Counted from the first letter of the stretch, positions 27,518 through 37,255 are shown. The stretch: DNA of 64,000 nucleotides from Dehalococcoidia bacterium (GCA_022819585.1 JAJEGY010000028.1:25477-89476); one strand, 5' to 3'. The notes: a model not told the origin generated them from the letters alone. A program made the numbers and translations.

Positions 27518-27823
27518 CTAGAGGCTGGCCTTTCGAATTCCCGGCAGATTGCCGAGGTGCGCTTGCTCGCGGAAGACGATCCTGCACATTCCGAAGAATC
27601 GGATGTACCCGTGCGGTCGACCTGTAGCGAAGCAACGGTTGCGCTGTCGGATCTTGCTCGAGTTCTTCGGCAAAAGATGAAGCTGACGCCTCGCCTCCAT
27701 CTGTTCTTCAAAGGAACGACTGGTGTCGTTCGCAATGCGCTTCAGTTCCGCGCGCCGCTCCGCGTACTTCTCCACGAGATGAGCACGCTTCTTTTCACGT
27801 TCGATGATTGCCTTACGAGCCAT
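27518..27823 (-). CDS. rpsN: 30S ribosomal protein S14, long zinc-free form
   Basis: 101 residues, [14 protein letters not shown] to GIRKASL. This is the long type without the two CxxC zinc motifs; the corresponding part reads [20 protein letters not shown], which has isolated Cys only. It lies in its normal place between rplE and rpsH. Together with the Cys-free L36 it shows that part of this ribosome does not need zinc. Confidence 0.95.
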   Translation of the reverse strand: MARKAIIEREKKRAHLVEKYAERRAELKRIANDTSRSFEEQMEARRQLHLLPKNSSKIRQRNRCFATGRPHGYIRFFGMCRIVFREQAHLGNLPGIRKASL

Positions 27824-27882
27824 TGTTATCTTCGTCTGTTTGTTGTGTCGAATCTATCGGCGGTTACAGTTTGCTGAGTGGT

Positions 27883-28461
27883 TCAACGTCCTGTCGCGAA
27901 CGGCATGCCCAAAAGTTCGAGCAGCCTGCGACCTTCTTCATCGGTGCGCGCAGTGGTCACAATCACAACCTGCAACCCGCGCAACCTGTCAATTTGATTG
28001 TAGTCAATCTCGGGGAACACCACTTGCTCAGCCAAACCCAAGCTGTAGTTGCCATTCCCGTCGAATGAGTTGCGGCTAGTCCCTCGGAAGTCGCGAACAC
28101 GAGGCAGCGCCACGTTTACCAAACGGTCGTAGAACTGCCACATTCGGCTGGACCGCAAGGTGACTGACGCACCAACGGGCATACCCTCTCGCAACTTGAA
28201 GTTCGCTATCGATTTCTTGGCACGATTCACGATCGGCTTCTGACCGGTGATCGTCGCTATGTCACTGGTTGCCGCGTCAAGAGAGTTAGAGTTGTCGATC
28301 GCCTCGCCGAGGCCGATGTTGACGATGATCTTCTCCAAACTCGGCAACTGCATAGAGTTCGTGTACCCGAACTCGCGCGTAAGAACCGGAATAACATCCG
28401 AGCGGTACTGGGAGAGAAGACGCGGCATGTAAGCCGTTGCGGTGCCGTTTGTATCAGCCAT
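27883..28461 (-). CDS. rplE: 50S ribosomal protein L5
   Basis: 192 residues from ATG 28461. This start has a GAGGGG upstream and overlaps the end of rplX by 8 bases; a longer in-frame start at 28551 would run deep into rplX and is unlikely. Motifs are [54 protein letters not shown], and [19 protein letters not shown]5 binds 5S rRNA and contacts P-site tRNA. Confidence 0.95.
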   Translation of the reverse strand: MADTNGTATAYMPRLLSQYRSDVIPVLTREFGYTNSMQLPSLEKIIVNIGLGEAIDNSNSLDAATSDIATITGQKPIVNRAKKSIANFKLREGMPVGASVTLRSSRMWQFYDRLVNVALPRVRDFRGTSRNSFDGNGNYSLGLAEQVVFPEIDYNQIDRLRGLQVVIVTTARTDEEGRRLLELLGMPFATGR

Positions 28462-28765
28462 TGCGCGCCCCTCGCACTGTTCGTACCCGCGTCCCGTCTT
28501 CAAGTTCACGCCACCGGACGCGACCAACCGCGCCGGTGTCTGCATCGACAAGAACCACGTTCGAGATGTGTATGGGCGCTTCGTCTTCGATGATGCCGGT
28601 CTGCATCACGCCCCGTTGCCGGCCCATGTGCCGTTTCACGATGTTCACGCCCTCGACGACCACACGTCGCTTTTTCAGGTTCACGCCGATCACCTCGCCG
28701 CGAGCACCTTTGTCCTTTCCGGACACTACGAGGACGGTATCCCCTTTTTTGATCTTGTTAGGCAT
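28454..28765 (-). CDS. rplX: 50S ribosomal protein L24
   Basis: 103 residues. The KOW motif [20 protein letters not shown] opens the protein and [20 protein letters not shown] follows. It initiates assembly of the large subunit. It follows rplN by 10 bases and overlaps the start of rplE. Confidence 0.97.
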   Translation of the reverse strand: MPNKIKKGDTVLVVSGKDKGARGEVIGVNLKKRRVVVEGVNIVKRHMGRQRGVMQTGIIEDEAPIHISNVVLVDADTGAVGRVRWRELEDGTRVRTVRGARNG

Positions 28766-28775
28766 TGCTCTTCAA

Positions 28776-29144
28776 CTACAAAACTTCAGGTGCCAAAGAC
28801 ACGATCCGATTGAACTCACGCTCACGCAGCTCGCGTGCCACCGGGCCGAAGATGCGGGTCCCACGCGGGTTGCCGTCTTCTGCGACAATTACGCACGCAT
28901 TGTCATCAAACTTGATGTACGAGCCATCGATGCGACGGTACTCCTTGCTCGTTCGAACGATGACCGCTTTGACCACTTCGTGCATACTAACGGCCCCACC
29001 GGGTTGCGCATCCTTCACCGCACAGGTGATGACATCGCCCAAACCGGCGTAACGACGGTTGCTGGCGCCAGTCATGTTTATGCAAAGCACCTCTCGGGCG
29101 CCCGAGTTGTCCGCCACTCTTAGTCGTGTCTCTCGCTGAATCAC
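28776..29144 (-). CDS. rplN: 50S ribosomal protein L14
   Basis: 122 residues, the usual length. [37 protein letters not shown] and [20 protein letters not shown] are family signatures. It forms part of an intersubunit bridge. It overlaps rpsQ by 4 bases (ATGA). Confidence 0.97.
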   Translation of the reverse strand: MIQRETRLRVADNSGAREVLCINMTGASNRRYAGLGDVITCAVKDAQPGGAVSMHEVVKAVIVRTSKEYRRIDGSYIKFDDNACVIVAEDGNPRGTRIFGPVARELREREFNRIVSLAPEVL

Positions 29145-29458
29145 TGACCTTCTCCAAAAGCGACGTCTTGTTGATCGATTTGGCTCGGGGCATCGGCCGG
29201 AGCGACAACTTCCACGCGCTCAACGATCTGGCGCAGACGCCAGCGCTTCGTCTTTGACAAAGGTCGATGCTCTTCAATCACGACGCGGTCGCCAATTGAA
29301 GCCTCGTTGTTCTCGTCATGGGCCACGAACTTGGTAATTCGACGACGATTGCGCTTGTACACGCGGTGACGTTGCGACCATGAATAAGCGACAACGATCG
29401 TCTTGTCGTTTTTGTCGCGGATCACCGTGCCGGTCCGCGTCTTACGTGTGCCTGCCAT
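29141..29458 (-). CDS. rpsQ: 30S ribosomal protein S17
   Basis: 105 residues. The OB-fold core has [40 protein letters not shown] and [20 protein letters not shown]-terminal extension of about 20 residues ([20 protein letters not shown]) follows. It binds the 5' domain of 16S rRNA. It follows rpmC by 47 bases. Confidence 0.96.
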   Translation of the reverse strand: MAGTRKTRTGTVIRDKNDKTIVVAYSWSQRHRVYKRNRRRITKFVAHDENNEASIGDRVVIEEHRPLSKTKRWRLRQIVERVEVVAPADAPSQIDQQDVAFGEGQ

Positions 29459-29505
29459 TCCTATCCGATGTCCTTAACTGTCTGATGCTTAAATCAGTTC
29501 AACCT

Positions 29506-29727
29506 TTACGATTGACTCTCTACCAAACCTAGAGCTTCAACGATCTGTCGTTCTCGTATCACCGTGTGGATGCGCGCAATCGTCCGACGCGTGTCCCGCA
29601 ACGCGTTGGTGTTAGTCAACTGACGCGTCGTCTTCTGGAAACGCAGATTCATCAACGCGCGCTCCTGCTGAACCAACTCCCGATACAGTTCGGTGTTGCT
29701 CAACTCTCTTACTTCTGATATGTGCAT
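29506..29727 (-). CDS. rpmC: 50S ribosomal protein L29
   Basis: 73 residues forming a helical hairpin. VRELSNTELYRELVQQERAL and LRFQKTTRQLTNTNALRDTR match the family, including the final RTIARIHTVIRER. L29 lies at the peptide exit tunnel. It follows rplP by 39 bases. Confidence 0.95.
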   Translation of the reverse strand: MHISEVRELSNTELYRELVQQERALMNLRFQKTTRQLTNTNALRDTRRTIARIHTVIRERQIVEALGLVESQS

Positions 29728-29766
29728 CTTCGCAATACCTGCTACGCTGAAAAATCCCGTTCGATC

Positions 29767-30183
29767 CTAAAGCTCGTCTGCCCGTGACACGATCTTCACC
29801 TGCATCGGGAACTTCGCTCCCGCGCGTCGCAAAGCCTCTTTCGCCGCAGCCTCGGGCACATCAGCAATTTCGTAGATGATCCGACCGCGTCGAACCGGGG
29901 CTACCCAGTGATCGATCGCGCCCTTGCCACCGCCCATGCGAGTCTCTGCAGGGCGAGAGGATACCGGTTTGTCAGGAAATATGCGGATCCAAATTTGACC
30001 GCCACGTTGGACGTAACCTGTGATCGCACGACGCCCCGATTCGATCTGCCTTGATGTGACCCAGCTAGCGTCCATAGCTTTGAGGCCGAAGTCACCGAAC
30101 GCCAACTTGCTGCCGCGATTCGCTACACCGTTCATCGTGCCACGGTGCTGCTTCCGGTACTTTGTTCTTCTTGGCTGTAGCAT
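29767..30183 (-). CDS. rplP: 50S ribosomal protein L16
   Basis: 138 residues. [59 protein letters not shown] and [20 protein letters not shown] are all typical. L16 organises the A-site region. It follows rpsC by 19 bases. Confidence 0.97.
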   Translation of the reverse strand: MLQPRRTKYRKQHRGTMNGVANRGSKLAFGDFGLKAMDASWVTSRQIESGRRAITGYVQRGGQIWIRIFPDKPVSSRPAETRMGGGKGAIDHWVAPVRRGRIIYEIADVPEAAAKEALRRAGAKFPMQVKIVSRADEL

Positions 30184-30202
30184 GGCGATTTGCCCTCAAA
30201 AC

Positions 30203-30916
30203 CTATCGTCGATGTCTCTGCGCACGACCAAGGCCAATTGGCGAAACACCCGTTGAGCCCCCGTTGAGCTGCGTTCGACCTTCCGCCGGCATGTCACCGG
30301 TGAAGATCCAGACTTTGATTCCGATCACTCCGAATGTGGTGTGCGCTTCCGATACCGCGTAGTCGATCTTGGCCCGAAGCGTATGCAACGGCACTCGACC
30401 TTCCATCTGCTTGTCTACACGTGCGATCTCGGCGCCGCCCAAGCGACCCGATACCACCACTTTGATGCCTTCAGCACCCGAGTCCATCGTCCGTTGCATC
30501 GACATTCGCACTGCACGGCGGTACGGAATACGACGCTCAAGCTGCTCCGCCAGACTCTGGCCGACCAGCTTCGCATCAAGCTCCGGCACCTTGATCTCAT
30601 TCGCAGAAATCCGAACTCGACGACCCGTTGAACGCTCGATCACATGCCGCAATCGATCGATCCTCTGGCCGTTCCGTCCGATGATGATCCCTGGACGACT
30701 GGTGAAAACGTTGATACTGATCTCGCCACCGCCACGATCAATGTCGACGCGGGATATCGCCCCCTCGCCTTCATATTCGCTCGCGATGATCTCTCGGACC
30801 CTGTAGTCCTCCTGGACCAGCTCGCGGTAACCCTCAGGCTTGCCGGCAAACCAGTTCGAACGCCACTCGGCCGAAATGCCGAGGCGGAAACCTATCGGAT
30901 GTATCTTCTGTCCCAT
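30203..30916 (-). CDS. rpsC: 30S ribosomal protein S3
   Basis: 237 residues. MGQKIHPIGFRLGISAEWRS opens the protein; the KH domain includes ISINVFTSRPGIIIGRNGQR and the C-terminal domain has GAEGIKVVVSGRLGGAEIAR and VIGIKVWIFTGDM. S3 lines the mRNA entry channel. It follows rplV by 43 bases. Confidence 0.97.
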   Translation of the reverse strand: MGQKIHPIGFRLGISAEWRSNWFAGKPEGYRELVQEDYRVREIIASEYEGEGAISRVDIDRGGGEISINVFTSRPGIIIGRNGQRIDRLRHVIERSTGRRVRISANEIKVPELDAKLVGQSLAEQLERRIPYRRAVRMSMQRTMDSGAEGIKVVVSGRLGGAEIARVDKQMEGRVPLHTLRAKIDYAVSEAHTTFGVIGIKVWIFTGDMPAEGRTQLNGGSTGVSPIGLGRAQRHRR

Positions 30917-30959
30917 ATTCAGTCCGATCGTCCAGAGGCAGACGACAAATTAACGTCGG

Positions 30960-31292
30960 CTATTGCTCCTCGTCTACTTCGATTGTGATATGCGATGTCG
31001 GGCGGTTGAACGCTCCAGCACGGCCGCGAGCCTTGGGCCGGAAGCGTCGCAATGTGATCGATTTGTCAGCTACGATGCGCTTGATGATCAGCGAGTCGCG
31101 ATCTTGCAGGTCGTTGGTCTCCGCGTTCGCAGCGGCCGCATGCAAGACCCTGTAGATCTCACGCGCGCTAGGCGTCGTCATATACCGCAGATAAGCCAAC
31201 GCATCGTCGACCCTCTTGCCACGTATCTCGTCCATCACAAGCCGAAGCTTCTTGGCCGAGATTCCTATGTTCTTGCCTCGTGCGATCGCCAT
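30960..31292 (-). CDS. rplV: 50S ribosomal protein L22
   Basis: 110 residues. Family features are ISAKKLRLVMDEIRGKRVDD, HAAAANAETN, and the beta-hairpin region FRPKARGRAGAFNRPTSHIT, whose tip lines the exit tunnel. It follows rpsS by 12 bases. Confidence 0.97.
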   Translation of the reverse strand: MAIARGKNIGISAKKLRLVMDEIRGKRVDDALAYLRYMTTPSAREIYRVLHAAAANAETNDLQDRDSLIIKRIVADKSITLRRFRPKARGRAGAFNRPTSHITIEVDEEQ

Positions 31293-31304
31293 CGCTTGAT
31301 TTCC

Positions 31305-31568
31305 TCAGCGGTTTCCAGAGTGAGATCGGAAGACCCGGGTCGCCGCAAACTCACCCAATCGGTGACCCACCATGTTCTCAGTAACAAGCACTGGCACGAA
31401 CGTACGGCCGTTGTGAACCGCGAATGTCAGCCCGACCATATCTGGCATGATCGTCGATGCACGCGCCCAAGTGCGGATAGCCCCACGAGTTCGCTCTCGA
31501 CGGGCCTTGTCCACCTTCTTCATCAATTTCGGGTCTATAAAAGGACCCTTTCTGACTGACCTGCTCAT
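31305..31568 (-). CDS. rpsS: 30S ribosomal protein S19
   Basis: 87 residues, slightly short. [60 protein letters not shown] and the ending FRSHSGNR are diagnostic. It binds the 16S 3' domain with S13. It follows rplB by 47 bases. Confidence 0.97.
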   Translation of the reverse strand: MSRSVRKGPFIDPKLMKKVDKARRERTRGAIRTWARASTIMPDMVGLTFAVHNGRTFVPVLVTENMVGHRLGEFAATRVFRSHSGNR

Positions 31569-31615
31569 GTTCTAATGTTCCGTTTACCGATTAGATGTCA
31601 TCTTTGCTGATGCGA

Positions 31616-32443
31616 TCAGCGTTGACCACGTCGTCGTCGGATAAATTTGTCCGTTCTCTTGTTCCGACGCGTCTTGTAACCCAAAGTAGGCTTGCCCCAC
31701 GGCGACTTCGGGTTCGAGAAGCCGATACCAGATCGCCCCTCGCCTCCGCCGTGCGGATGTGCGTCGGGTGCCATCGCAGTCCCTCGCACCTTGGGGCGTT
31801 TGCCACGATGGCGCGAACGACCCGCCTTACCAAGCTTGATGTTTTTGTGGTCCGGGTTCGATACGACACCTATCGTCGCCTTGCACTCCTGCCGGACCTG
31901 ACGCATCTCGCCAGACGGCAAGCGTAACAGGATGAACGATCCCTCATGCGCCATAACTTGGGCACCAGTTCCCGCGCCCTTGGCGAGTTGCCCGCCGCTG
32001 CCCGGAGTCATCTCGATGTTATGGACCATCGTTCCCTGCGGGATGTTCATCAAAGGCTTTGTGTTGCCCGGAAGATCCGGCGCATTCGGCCCAGACTCCA
32101 CTTTGCGTCCGACAACCAAATCCTGAGGAGCCACGATGTAGGACTTCTCACCATCCTCGTACCGGATCAGAGCGATCCGCGCACTCCGGTTGGGATCGTA
32201 CTCGATCGCCAATACCTCGGCCTGACCTCCACGCTCGCGCTTGAAATCGACCATGCGGTACCGTCGCTTATGACCACCGCCACGGCGGCGTACCGTAATC
32301 TTGCCCCTATTGTTACGGCCTGCCTTCTTTGTCAGCGGTGCCAGCAACGACTTCTCGGGCTTCTTCTTGGTTATGTCCGAAAAATCGTCGACAACGTTGT
32401 TGCGACGTCCCGGGGATGTTGGCTTATGTTCCTTCAATGGCAT
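31616..32443 (-). CDS. rplB: 50S ribosomal protein L2
   Basis: 275 residues. [60 protein letters not shown] and the peptidyl-transferase-region motif [20 protein letters not shown] are present. L2 is needed for subunit joining. It follows rplW by 17 bases. Confidence 0.97.
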   Translation of the reverse strand: MPLKEHKPTSPGRRNNVVDDFSDITKKKPEKSLLAPLTKKAGRNNRGKITVRRRGGGHKRRYRMVDFKRERGGQAEVLAIEYDPNRSARIALIRYEDGEKSYIVAPQDLVVGRKVESGPNAPDLPGNTKPLMNIPQGTMVHNIEMTPGSGGQLAKGAGTGAQVMAHEGSFILLRLPSGEMRQVRQECKATIGVVSNPDHKNIKLGKAGRSRHRGKRPKVRGTAMAPDAHPHGGGEGRSGIGFSNPKSPWGKPTLGYKTRRNKRTDKFIRRRRGQR

Positions 32444-32460
32444 ATCTGGAAATCCGTTGA

Positions 32461-32748
32461 TTATGCGCCTTCGAACAAGACGATGCTGTCGCCCGGCGCT
32501 AAGGTCACGATTGCTCGCTTCACGTCAGGCCGTTTCTTCTCACGAAAACCACGGCGCTTCATCTTGCCGCGCCGACGATACGTGCTGACCGACACGACAT
32601 TCACATCAAATGCCCACTCAACGGCTCGTGCAATATCGTATTTGGTCGACTTCATGTCCACATCGAACACGTAACGGTTCTGCTCATTGAGCAGCGTAGA
32701 TTTCTCTGTGATGACCGGCCGTATCAAAGTCCGCGCAATCTTCATCAC
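32461..32748 (-). CDS. rplW: 50S ribosomal protein L23
   Basis: 95 residues. [40 protein letters not shown] and [20 protein letters not shown] match the family. It is the docking site for trigger factor and SRP at the exit tunnel. Its start overlaps the stop of rplD by 4 bases. Confidence 0.97.
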   Translation of the reverse strand: MMKIARTLIRPVITEKSTLLNEQNRYVFDVDMKSTKYDIARAVEWAFDVNVVSVSTYRRRGKMKRRGFREKKRPDVKRAIVTLAPGDSIVLFEGA

Positions 32749-33392
32749 TCGGCCTCCTCAACGTCACGCGAATCGTCCCAAAGCGACTCAATCCGCTCAA
32801 TAGCGCCTCGCGTTGCGACGATATTCGCAGCGCTAACTGCGTTCGCCACACTCAAACCATCCGCAAAAGTCACATCCACGCGCTCGGCACCGCGTGCCGA
32901 CAACACCACGGTCGGGTCATGACCCTCTGTGACCAGCAATGTCTTGCCTCGGATTTCCAAAGCCTCCACGAGGTCTACGACCTCCTTGGTCTTGGGGGCA
33001 TCCAAGGAAAATTCGTCCAAGATAGTCAATCGCTCTTCTCTAACCTTGTCGCTCAAGGCCACACGCAAAGCCTGCCGCCGCATCTTCTTGGGCAACCGCT
33101 GACGATAGCTTCGCTGATGCGGACCAAAAATAACACCACCACCTACCAACGTAGGCGACTTTCGACTGCCCAATCGAGCGCGTCCGGTGTGTTTTTGCGC
33201 ACGCAGCTTGCGCGTCGAGTAGGATACCTGTCCGCGCGTCTTCGTCTCGTGCGTGCCTTGTCGGCGGTTCGCCAGCTGCGCCGTCACCGCCTGATAGAGC
33301 AACGCGTCATTCGACGGAGCAGACCATACTCGATCGCTCACATCGACGCTACCGACCACATCGCCGTTTCTGTTTCTCACCGATAGTTCCAT
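32745..33392 (-). CDS. rplD: 50S ribosomal protein L4
   Basis: 215 residues from ATG 33392, which begins MELSVRNRNGDVVGSVDVSD as L4 proteins do; a TTG ten codons upstream is a weaker option because it lies inside the end of rplC. Other motifs are GQVSYSTRKLRAQKHTGRAR, GGGVIFGPHQRSYRQRLPKK and a C-terminal GLSVANAVSAANIVATRGAI. A loop lines the exit tunnel. Confidence 0.95.
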   Translation of the reverse strand: MELSVRNRNGDVVGSVDVSDRVWSAPSNDALLYQAVTAQLANRRQGTHETKTRGQVSYSTRKLRAQKHTGRARLGSRKSPTLVGGGVIFGPHQRSYRQRLPKKMRRQALRVALSDKVREERLTILDEFSLDAPKTKEVVDLVEALEIRGKTLLVTEGHDPTVVLSARGAERVDVTFADGLSVANAVSAANIVATRGAIERIESLWDDSRDVEEAE

Positions 33393-33405
33393 CGTCAGAT
33401 TTGCC

Positions 33406-34098
33406 TCATCCCTGCTTCTCAATCCGCACGACGCTGTTCCTTGCCCCTGGCACTGAACCCTTCACCAAGATGTAGTTCTTGACCGGGTCCACACCTTCAA
33501 CCGACAAACCACGCGTTGTCACTCGTCGATCGCCCATGTGCCCAGCCATCCGAGTGCCCGGCCAAACACGACCCGGGGCCGTGCCGGCACCAACAGATCC
33601 GGGAGCACGATGTCGGTCTGATTGACCGTGAGTCTTCGGACCGCCTGCGAAACCGTGACGCTTCACACCGCCCGCGAAACCCTTGCCTTTGGATATGCCC
33701 GTCACTTTGATCGCATCACCCAACGAAAAGACGTTGGCCCTTAGCTCTTGTCCTACTTCGTAATCTCCTAGATCCGAAACCTTGAACTCTTGAACATGCT
33801 GATAAGTGCCGCCGGCGCGCTCGAAGTGGCCGCGCAAAGGCATATTGGTCTTCTTCGCCCTGATGAAGCCGACCTGCACCGCTTGGTACCCGTCGCGTTG
33901 CTCGGTCTTGACCTGCGTCACAACACACGGGCCTACCTCGACCATCGTCACCGCGTTGGCACGACCAGAATCATCGTAGACCGTCGTCATACCGACCTTA
34001 CGCCCGAGCAAACCAGGCATCGACTCTGGCGCTTCTGGAACGGCGATGTCGTCAGCAACCACCGATTCTTCCGCTCTGTCTTGTGTTTCCGTCGTCAT
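33406..34098 (-). CDS. rplC: 50S ribosomal protein L3
   Basis: 230 residues. The core begins MPGLLGRKVGMTTVYDDSG at residue 28 or so and contains VTGISKGKGFAGGVKRHGFA, THGQSDRHRAPGSVGAGTAP and VWPGTRMAGHMGDRRVT. An acidic N-terminal extension of about 27 residues (DRAEESVVADDIAVPEAPES) precedes the usual start. The ATG at the core could instead be the true start, so the extension is uncertain. Confidence 0.94.
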   Translation of the reverse strand: MTTETQDRAEESVVADDIAVPEAPESMPGLLGRKVGMTTVYDDSGRANAVTMVEVGPCVVTQVKTEQRDGYQAVQVGFIRAKKTNMPLRGHFERAGGTYQHVQEFKVSDLGDYEVGQELRANVFSLGDAIKVTGISKGKGFAGGVKRHGFAGGPKTHGQSDRHRAPGSVGAGTAPGRVWPGTRMAGHMGDRRVTTRGLSVEGVDPVKNYILVKGSVPGARNSVVRIEKQG

Positions 34099-34149
34099 CT
34101 CTCGCCGTTCAGATCAAAAAGCCGAGGACCTCGCAAGGCCGCTTCGGCT

Positions 34150-34467
34150 TTATTGAATTACTTTTACGCTGACCTCCACTCCATTCGGTACGTTCAACCG
34201 TTGGAGAACGTCCATCGTCTTGGAACTCGGCTCCACAATGTCGACTAGTCGCTTGTGCAGCCAAAGCTCGAAGTGTTCTTGCGAATCCTTGGTGATATGT
34301 GGTGACCGGATGACAGTGAACCGACGACGACGCGTCGGCATCGGGACCGGCCCGGAGATCTGCGCGCCTGTTCGCGTCGCAGCATCCAATATCTGCTCCG
34401 TCGCCTGCTCCAACAACGGGGCATCGTAGCCCCGAAGCATTATGCGCATCTTGCCGGTCGCCATCAA
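34150..34467 (-). CDS. rpsJ: 30S ribosomal protein S10
   Basis: 105 residues. KMRIMLRGYDAPLLEQATEQ, PVPMPTRRRRFTVIRSPHIT, SQEHFELWLHKRLVDIVEPS and the ending VNVPNGVEVSVKV-like (RLNVPNGVEVSVKVIQ) are the standard motifs. It follows fusA by only 9 bases. In most bacteria tuf lies between them; here it is missing. Confidence 0.97.
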   Translation of the reverse strand: MMATGKMRIMLRGYDAPLLEQATEQILDAATRTGAQISGPVPMPTRRRRFTVIRSPHITKDSQEHFELWLHKRLVDIVEPSSKTMDVLQRLNVPNGVEVSVKVIQ

Positions 34468-34476
34468 TGTATTTTC

Positions 34477-36633
34477 CTATCTCTCTAATGTCTCGAGGAC
34501 ATGCTGCGGCATCACGTTGTAGTGATCCAGCTCCATGTTGAAATCGCCAAAGCCAGACGTCAAAGAGCGCAGGTCCGTCGAGTAGTTGAACGTCTCTGAG
34601 AGCGGGACAAAAGCCATCACGCTGCCGATACCGGCCTGCCCGGGCTTGGGTTCCGCCGTCTCCATCGATTGAATCTTTGCTCGTCGCGAATTCAGGTCGC
34701 CAATCACCGTACCCAACATTTCGGCCGGCATCACTACCTCTTGTCGCATAATCGGCTCAAGAAGTTGCGGAGTCGCCTTTCGCATCGCGGCTTTGAACGC
34801 CAGCGAACCGGCGATCTGGAACGCCATCTCCGAAGAGTCGGTGTCGTGCTGCGCACCATCGGTCAGCACCGCCTTGACATCAACGACGGGATAACCCGCG
34901 ACAATGCCAGACTGGGCCGCCTCGCGGAAACCCTTTTCGATCGACGAGTACCATTCGGTGCTCAATGTCGCGCCTGTAATCTCGCTCTCAAACTCAAGAC
35001 CAGAACCGCGTTCCAACGGTTCGATACGCAATGAGCAGATACCGTACTGACCTCGACCGCCAGTCTGCCGGACAAATCGACCTTCAGCCTCGGCGATCGA
35101 TCCGATCGTCTCTCGATACGCAACGCGCGGTCGACCACGGTTGCAGGCCACGCCGTACTCGGCTTTCATCCTGTCCAGAATGATCTCCAAGTGCAACTCG
35201 CCCATGCCCGAAAGCAAAAGCTGACCACTTTCGTCGTCCGTCGAAAGAATCAACGTCGGATCCTCATCCACCAGCTTCATCAACGTCGACGTCAACTTAT
35301 CTTTGTCTTGACGACTCTCAGGTTCAACAGAGATCGACAAAACGGGGTCAGGAAACTCGATCTGAGCCATCGCCACTGGCGCGTTGACGGCGCACAGCGT
35401 ATGCCCGGTCTTTGTCGACTTCAGTCCGATCGCCGCGACAATCTCTCCCGCTCCCGCTTCATCCACAGGCTCGCGATCGTCTGCACGCATTCGCAAAAGT
35501 CGCCCAATCCGTTCCCTACCTCTCACTGACGGGTTGTAGACCGTCATCCCTCGCTTCAATACGCCTGAGTAGACACGAATGAAAATCAAACGCCCCGCGT
35601 GTTCATCGGAAATGACCTTAAACGCCAATGCGCTAAGCGGATCATCGTTTGTCGGATAACGTTCGAGCTGCTTATCCGGGTGCAATGGCTCGAATCCCAC
35701 CGCGGGCGGAAGATCCATCGGCGACGGCAAATAATCCAAGACCGCGTCCAAAAGCTGGTGCGTCCCACGATGCCGCAACGCCGCCCCTGCCAAAACGGGG
35801 TATATCTGCAAATCAATCGTCGCCTTGCGGACCGAAGCCTTCAAGACGTCGTTCTCGATCTCTTCGCCCATCAGGTACAGTTCCGCCAAGTCGTCGTCGA
35901 ACTCTGCTACCTTGGCGATAAGCTCCTCGCGCGCCGCATTGGCTTGATCGAGGAATTCAGCCGGAACCTCAGCTTCTCGAGGAACCAATCGTTCGTTTCG
36001 ATCACCATCAACCGAAGGGTCGCCCCATTCGTAGTAGTACGCCCGCATATCCACGAGATCAACCACACCCTTAAAGTCCGCCTCCTGCCCGATGGGGATC
36101 TGGATCGGAACTGCGTTCGCATACAACCGGTTGTGAAGCGTCGAGACTGCATACTCGAAATCAGCGCCTATGCGATCCATCTTGTTGACGAATACCAACC
36201 GAGGAACCCGGTGTTTGTCCGCTTGCCGCCAAACTGTCAGCGACTGCGCCTGAACACCGGCAACCGAGTCCAAAACAACCGTCACGCCGTCAAGAACTCG
36301 AAGGCTTCGCTCAACCTCGGCTGTGAAGTCAACGTGACCTGGAGTATCGATGATGTTGATCTGGTGGTCACGCCAAGAGACGTTCTGGGCTGCCGCGGTG
36401 ATGGTGATCCCGCGTTCGCGCTCCTGCGGCATGTAGTCCAGAAGAGCCGTCCCCTCGTCCACCCGGCCGATCTTGTAAGTCTCGCCTGTGAAGTAAAGAA
36501 CCGACTCGCTTACCGTGGTCTTACCGGCGTCCACGTGCGCGATGAATCCAGTGTTCCTCAACTTGCGGAGGTCACGGGCACGTCCGTCGGACGTACTTTC
36601 GGATGTAGCTGGCATTTTCGTTGTCGTGGTCAT
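34477..36633 (-). CDS. fusA: Translation elongation factor G
   Basis: 718 residues, five-domain GTPase that drives translocation. G1 is AHVDAGKTT at residues 32-40, G3 is IIDTPGHVDFTAEVERSLRV, and G4 is VNKMDRIGADF. Switch I reads GRVDEGTALLDYMPQERERG, which differs from the DWMEQEQERGITI type of E. coli and is nearer to the LDYMPQERERG variant. Domain IV has GRGQYGICSLRIEPLERGSG-like residues and the C-terminus YNVMPQHVLETLER. A 25-residue polar N-terminal extension is present. It sits in the str operon, so the canonical role is likely. Confidence 0.95.
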   Translation of the reverse strand: MTTTTKMPATSESTSDGRARDLRKLRNTGFIAHVDAGKTTVSESVLYFTGETYKIGRVDEGTALLDYMPQERERGITITAAAQNVSWRDHQINIIDTPGHVDFTAEVERSLRVLDGVTVVLDSVAGVQAQSLTVWRQADKHRVPRLVFVNKMDRIGADFEYAVSTLHNRLYANAVPIQIPIGQEADFKGVVDLVDMRAYYYEWGDPSVDGDRNERLVPREAEVPAEFLDQANAAREELIAKVAEFDDDLAELYLMGEEIENDVLKASVRKATIDLQIYPVLAGAALRHRGTHQLLDAVLDYLPSPMDLPPAVGFEPLHPDKQLERYPTNDDPLSALAFKVISDEHAGRLIFIRVYSGVLKRGMTVYNPSVRGRERIGRLLRMRADDREPVDEAGAGEIVAAIGLKSTKTGHTLCAVNAPVAMAQIEFPDPVLSISVEPESRQDKDKLTSTLMKLVDEDPTLILSTDDESGQLLLSGMGELHLEIILDRMKAEYGVACNRGRPRVAYRETIGSIAEAEGRFVRQTGGRGQYGICSLRIEPLERGSGLEFESEITGATLSTEWYSSIEKGFREAAQSGIVAGYPVVDVKAVLTDGAQHDTDSSEMAFQIAGSLAFKAAMRKATPQLLEPIMRQEVVMPAEMLGTVIGDLNSRRAKIQSMETAEPKPGQAGIGSVMAFVPLSETFNYSTDLRSLTSGFGDFNMELDHYNVMPQHVLETLER

Positions 36634-36784
36634 TGTCCTTCGGGTTTTGATTGCGAAGCGGTATAGCTAGTCACTGATCAGAATCGGGCAGCAAGTGCGC
36701 CATTCATGGAAATCTCCGTGTCTCTGCTTTCGTGCTCCTTCTCAAAACCGCGCCGATCCGCAAATCGGCGATCATATTCTTCGA

Positions 36785-37255
36785 CTACCACCTGAAGTGG
36801 GCATACGCCCGGTTTGCTTCAGCCATTCGCTGCAGTTCATCTTTACGGCGTACTGCTGCGCCGGTGTTGTTTGCGGCGTCCAACAACTCCGTGAACAACT
36901 TCCTCGCGATAGGCTGACCCTTGCGCGAGCGAGCCGCAGTCACAAGCCATCGCTGCGCCAAGGCTTCTCGACGTTCAGGACGGACCTCATTTGGCACCTG
37001 ATACGTTGCACCACCCACACGTCGAGGGCGAACCTCCAGCAACGGAGTCGCGTTGGCCATCGCCTGCTCGAACGCCTCCAGAGGATTCATGTCCAAACGC
37101 TGGCCTAGCAGGTGCAGAGCGTCGTATACCGCGCGCCGTGCTACGCTCTTTTTACCGCCGATCATCACGCGGTTGATGAATCGCGAAAGCTCCTCGCTGC
37201 CATAGCGAGGGTCTGGTTGCGTCGGGCGCCTTTCGGCTCTGCGTCGTCTTGCCAT
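36785..37255 (-). CDS. rpsG: 30S ribosomal protein S7
   Basis: 156 residues. RRRRAERRPTQPDPRYGSEE, LSRFINRVMIGGKKSVARRA, VEVRPRRVGGATYQVP-like (EVRPRRVGGATYQVPNEVRP) and the C-terminal RMAEANRAYAHFRW match the family. S7 nucleates assembly of the 16S 3' domain. It is followed by a 151-base gap to fusA and preceded by a 231-base gap to rpsL in which a TATAAT-like box on the - strand (37466-37471) lacks a convincing -35. Confidence 0.97.
   Translation of the reverse strand: MARRRRAERRPTQPDPRYGSEELSRFINRVMIGGKKSVARRAVYDALHLLGQRLDMNPLEAFEQAMANATPLLEVRPRRVGGATYQVPNEVRPERREALAQRWLVTAARSRKGQPIARKLFTELLDAANNTGAAVRRKDELQRMAEANRAYAHFRW

Noticed and set aside
28462..28551. Longer start for rplE at 28551
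   Set aside because: It would overlap rplX by about 100 bases and add 30 residues unlike L5; ATG 28461 has a purine-rich site and fits the family length.
35599..36666. A 355-codon open frame on the + strand opposite fusA
   Set aside because: It is the antisense shadow of a complete EF-G gene with all GTPase motifs, and its translation has no recognisable domain.
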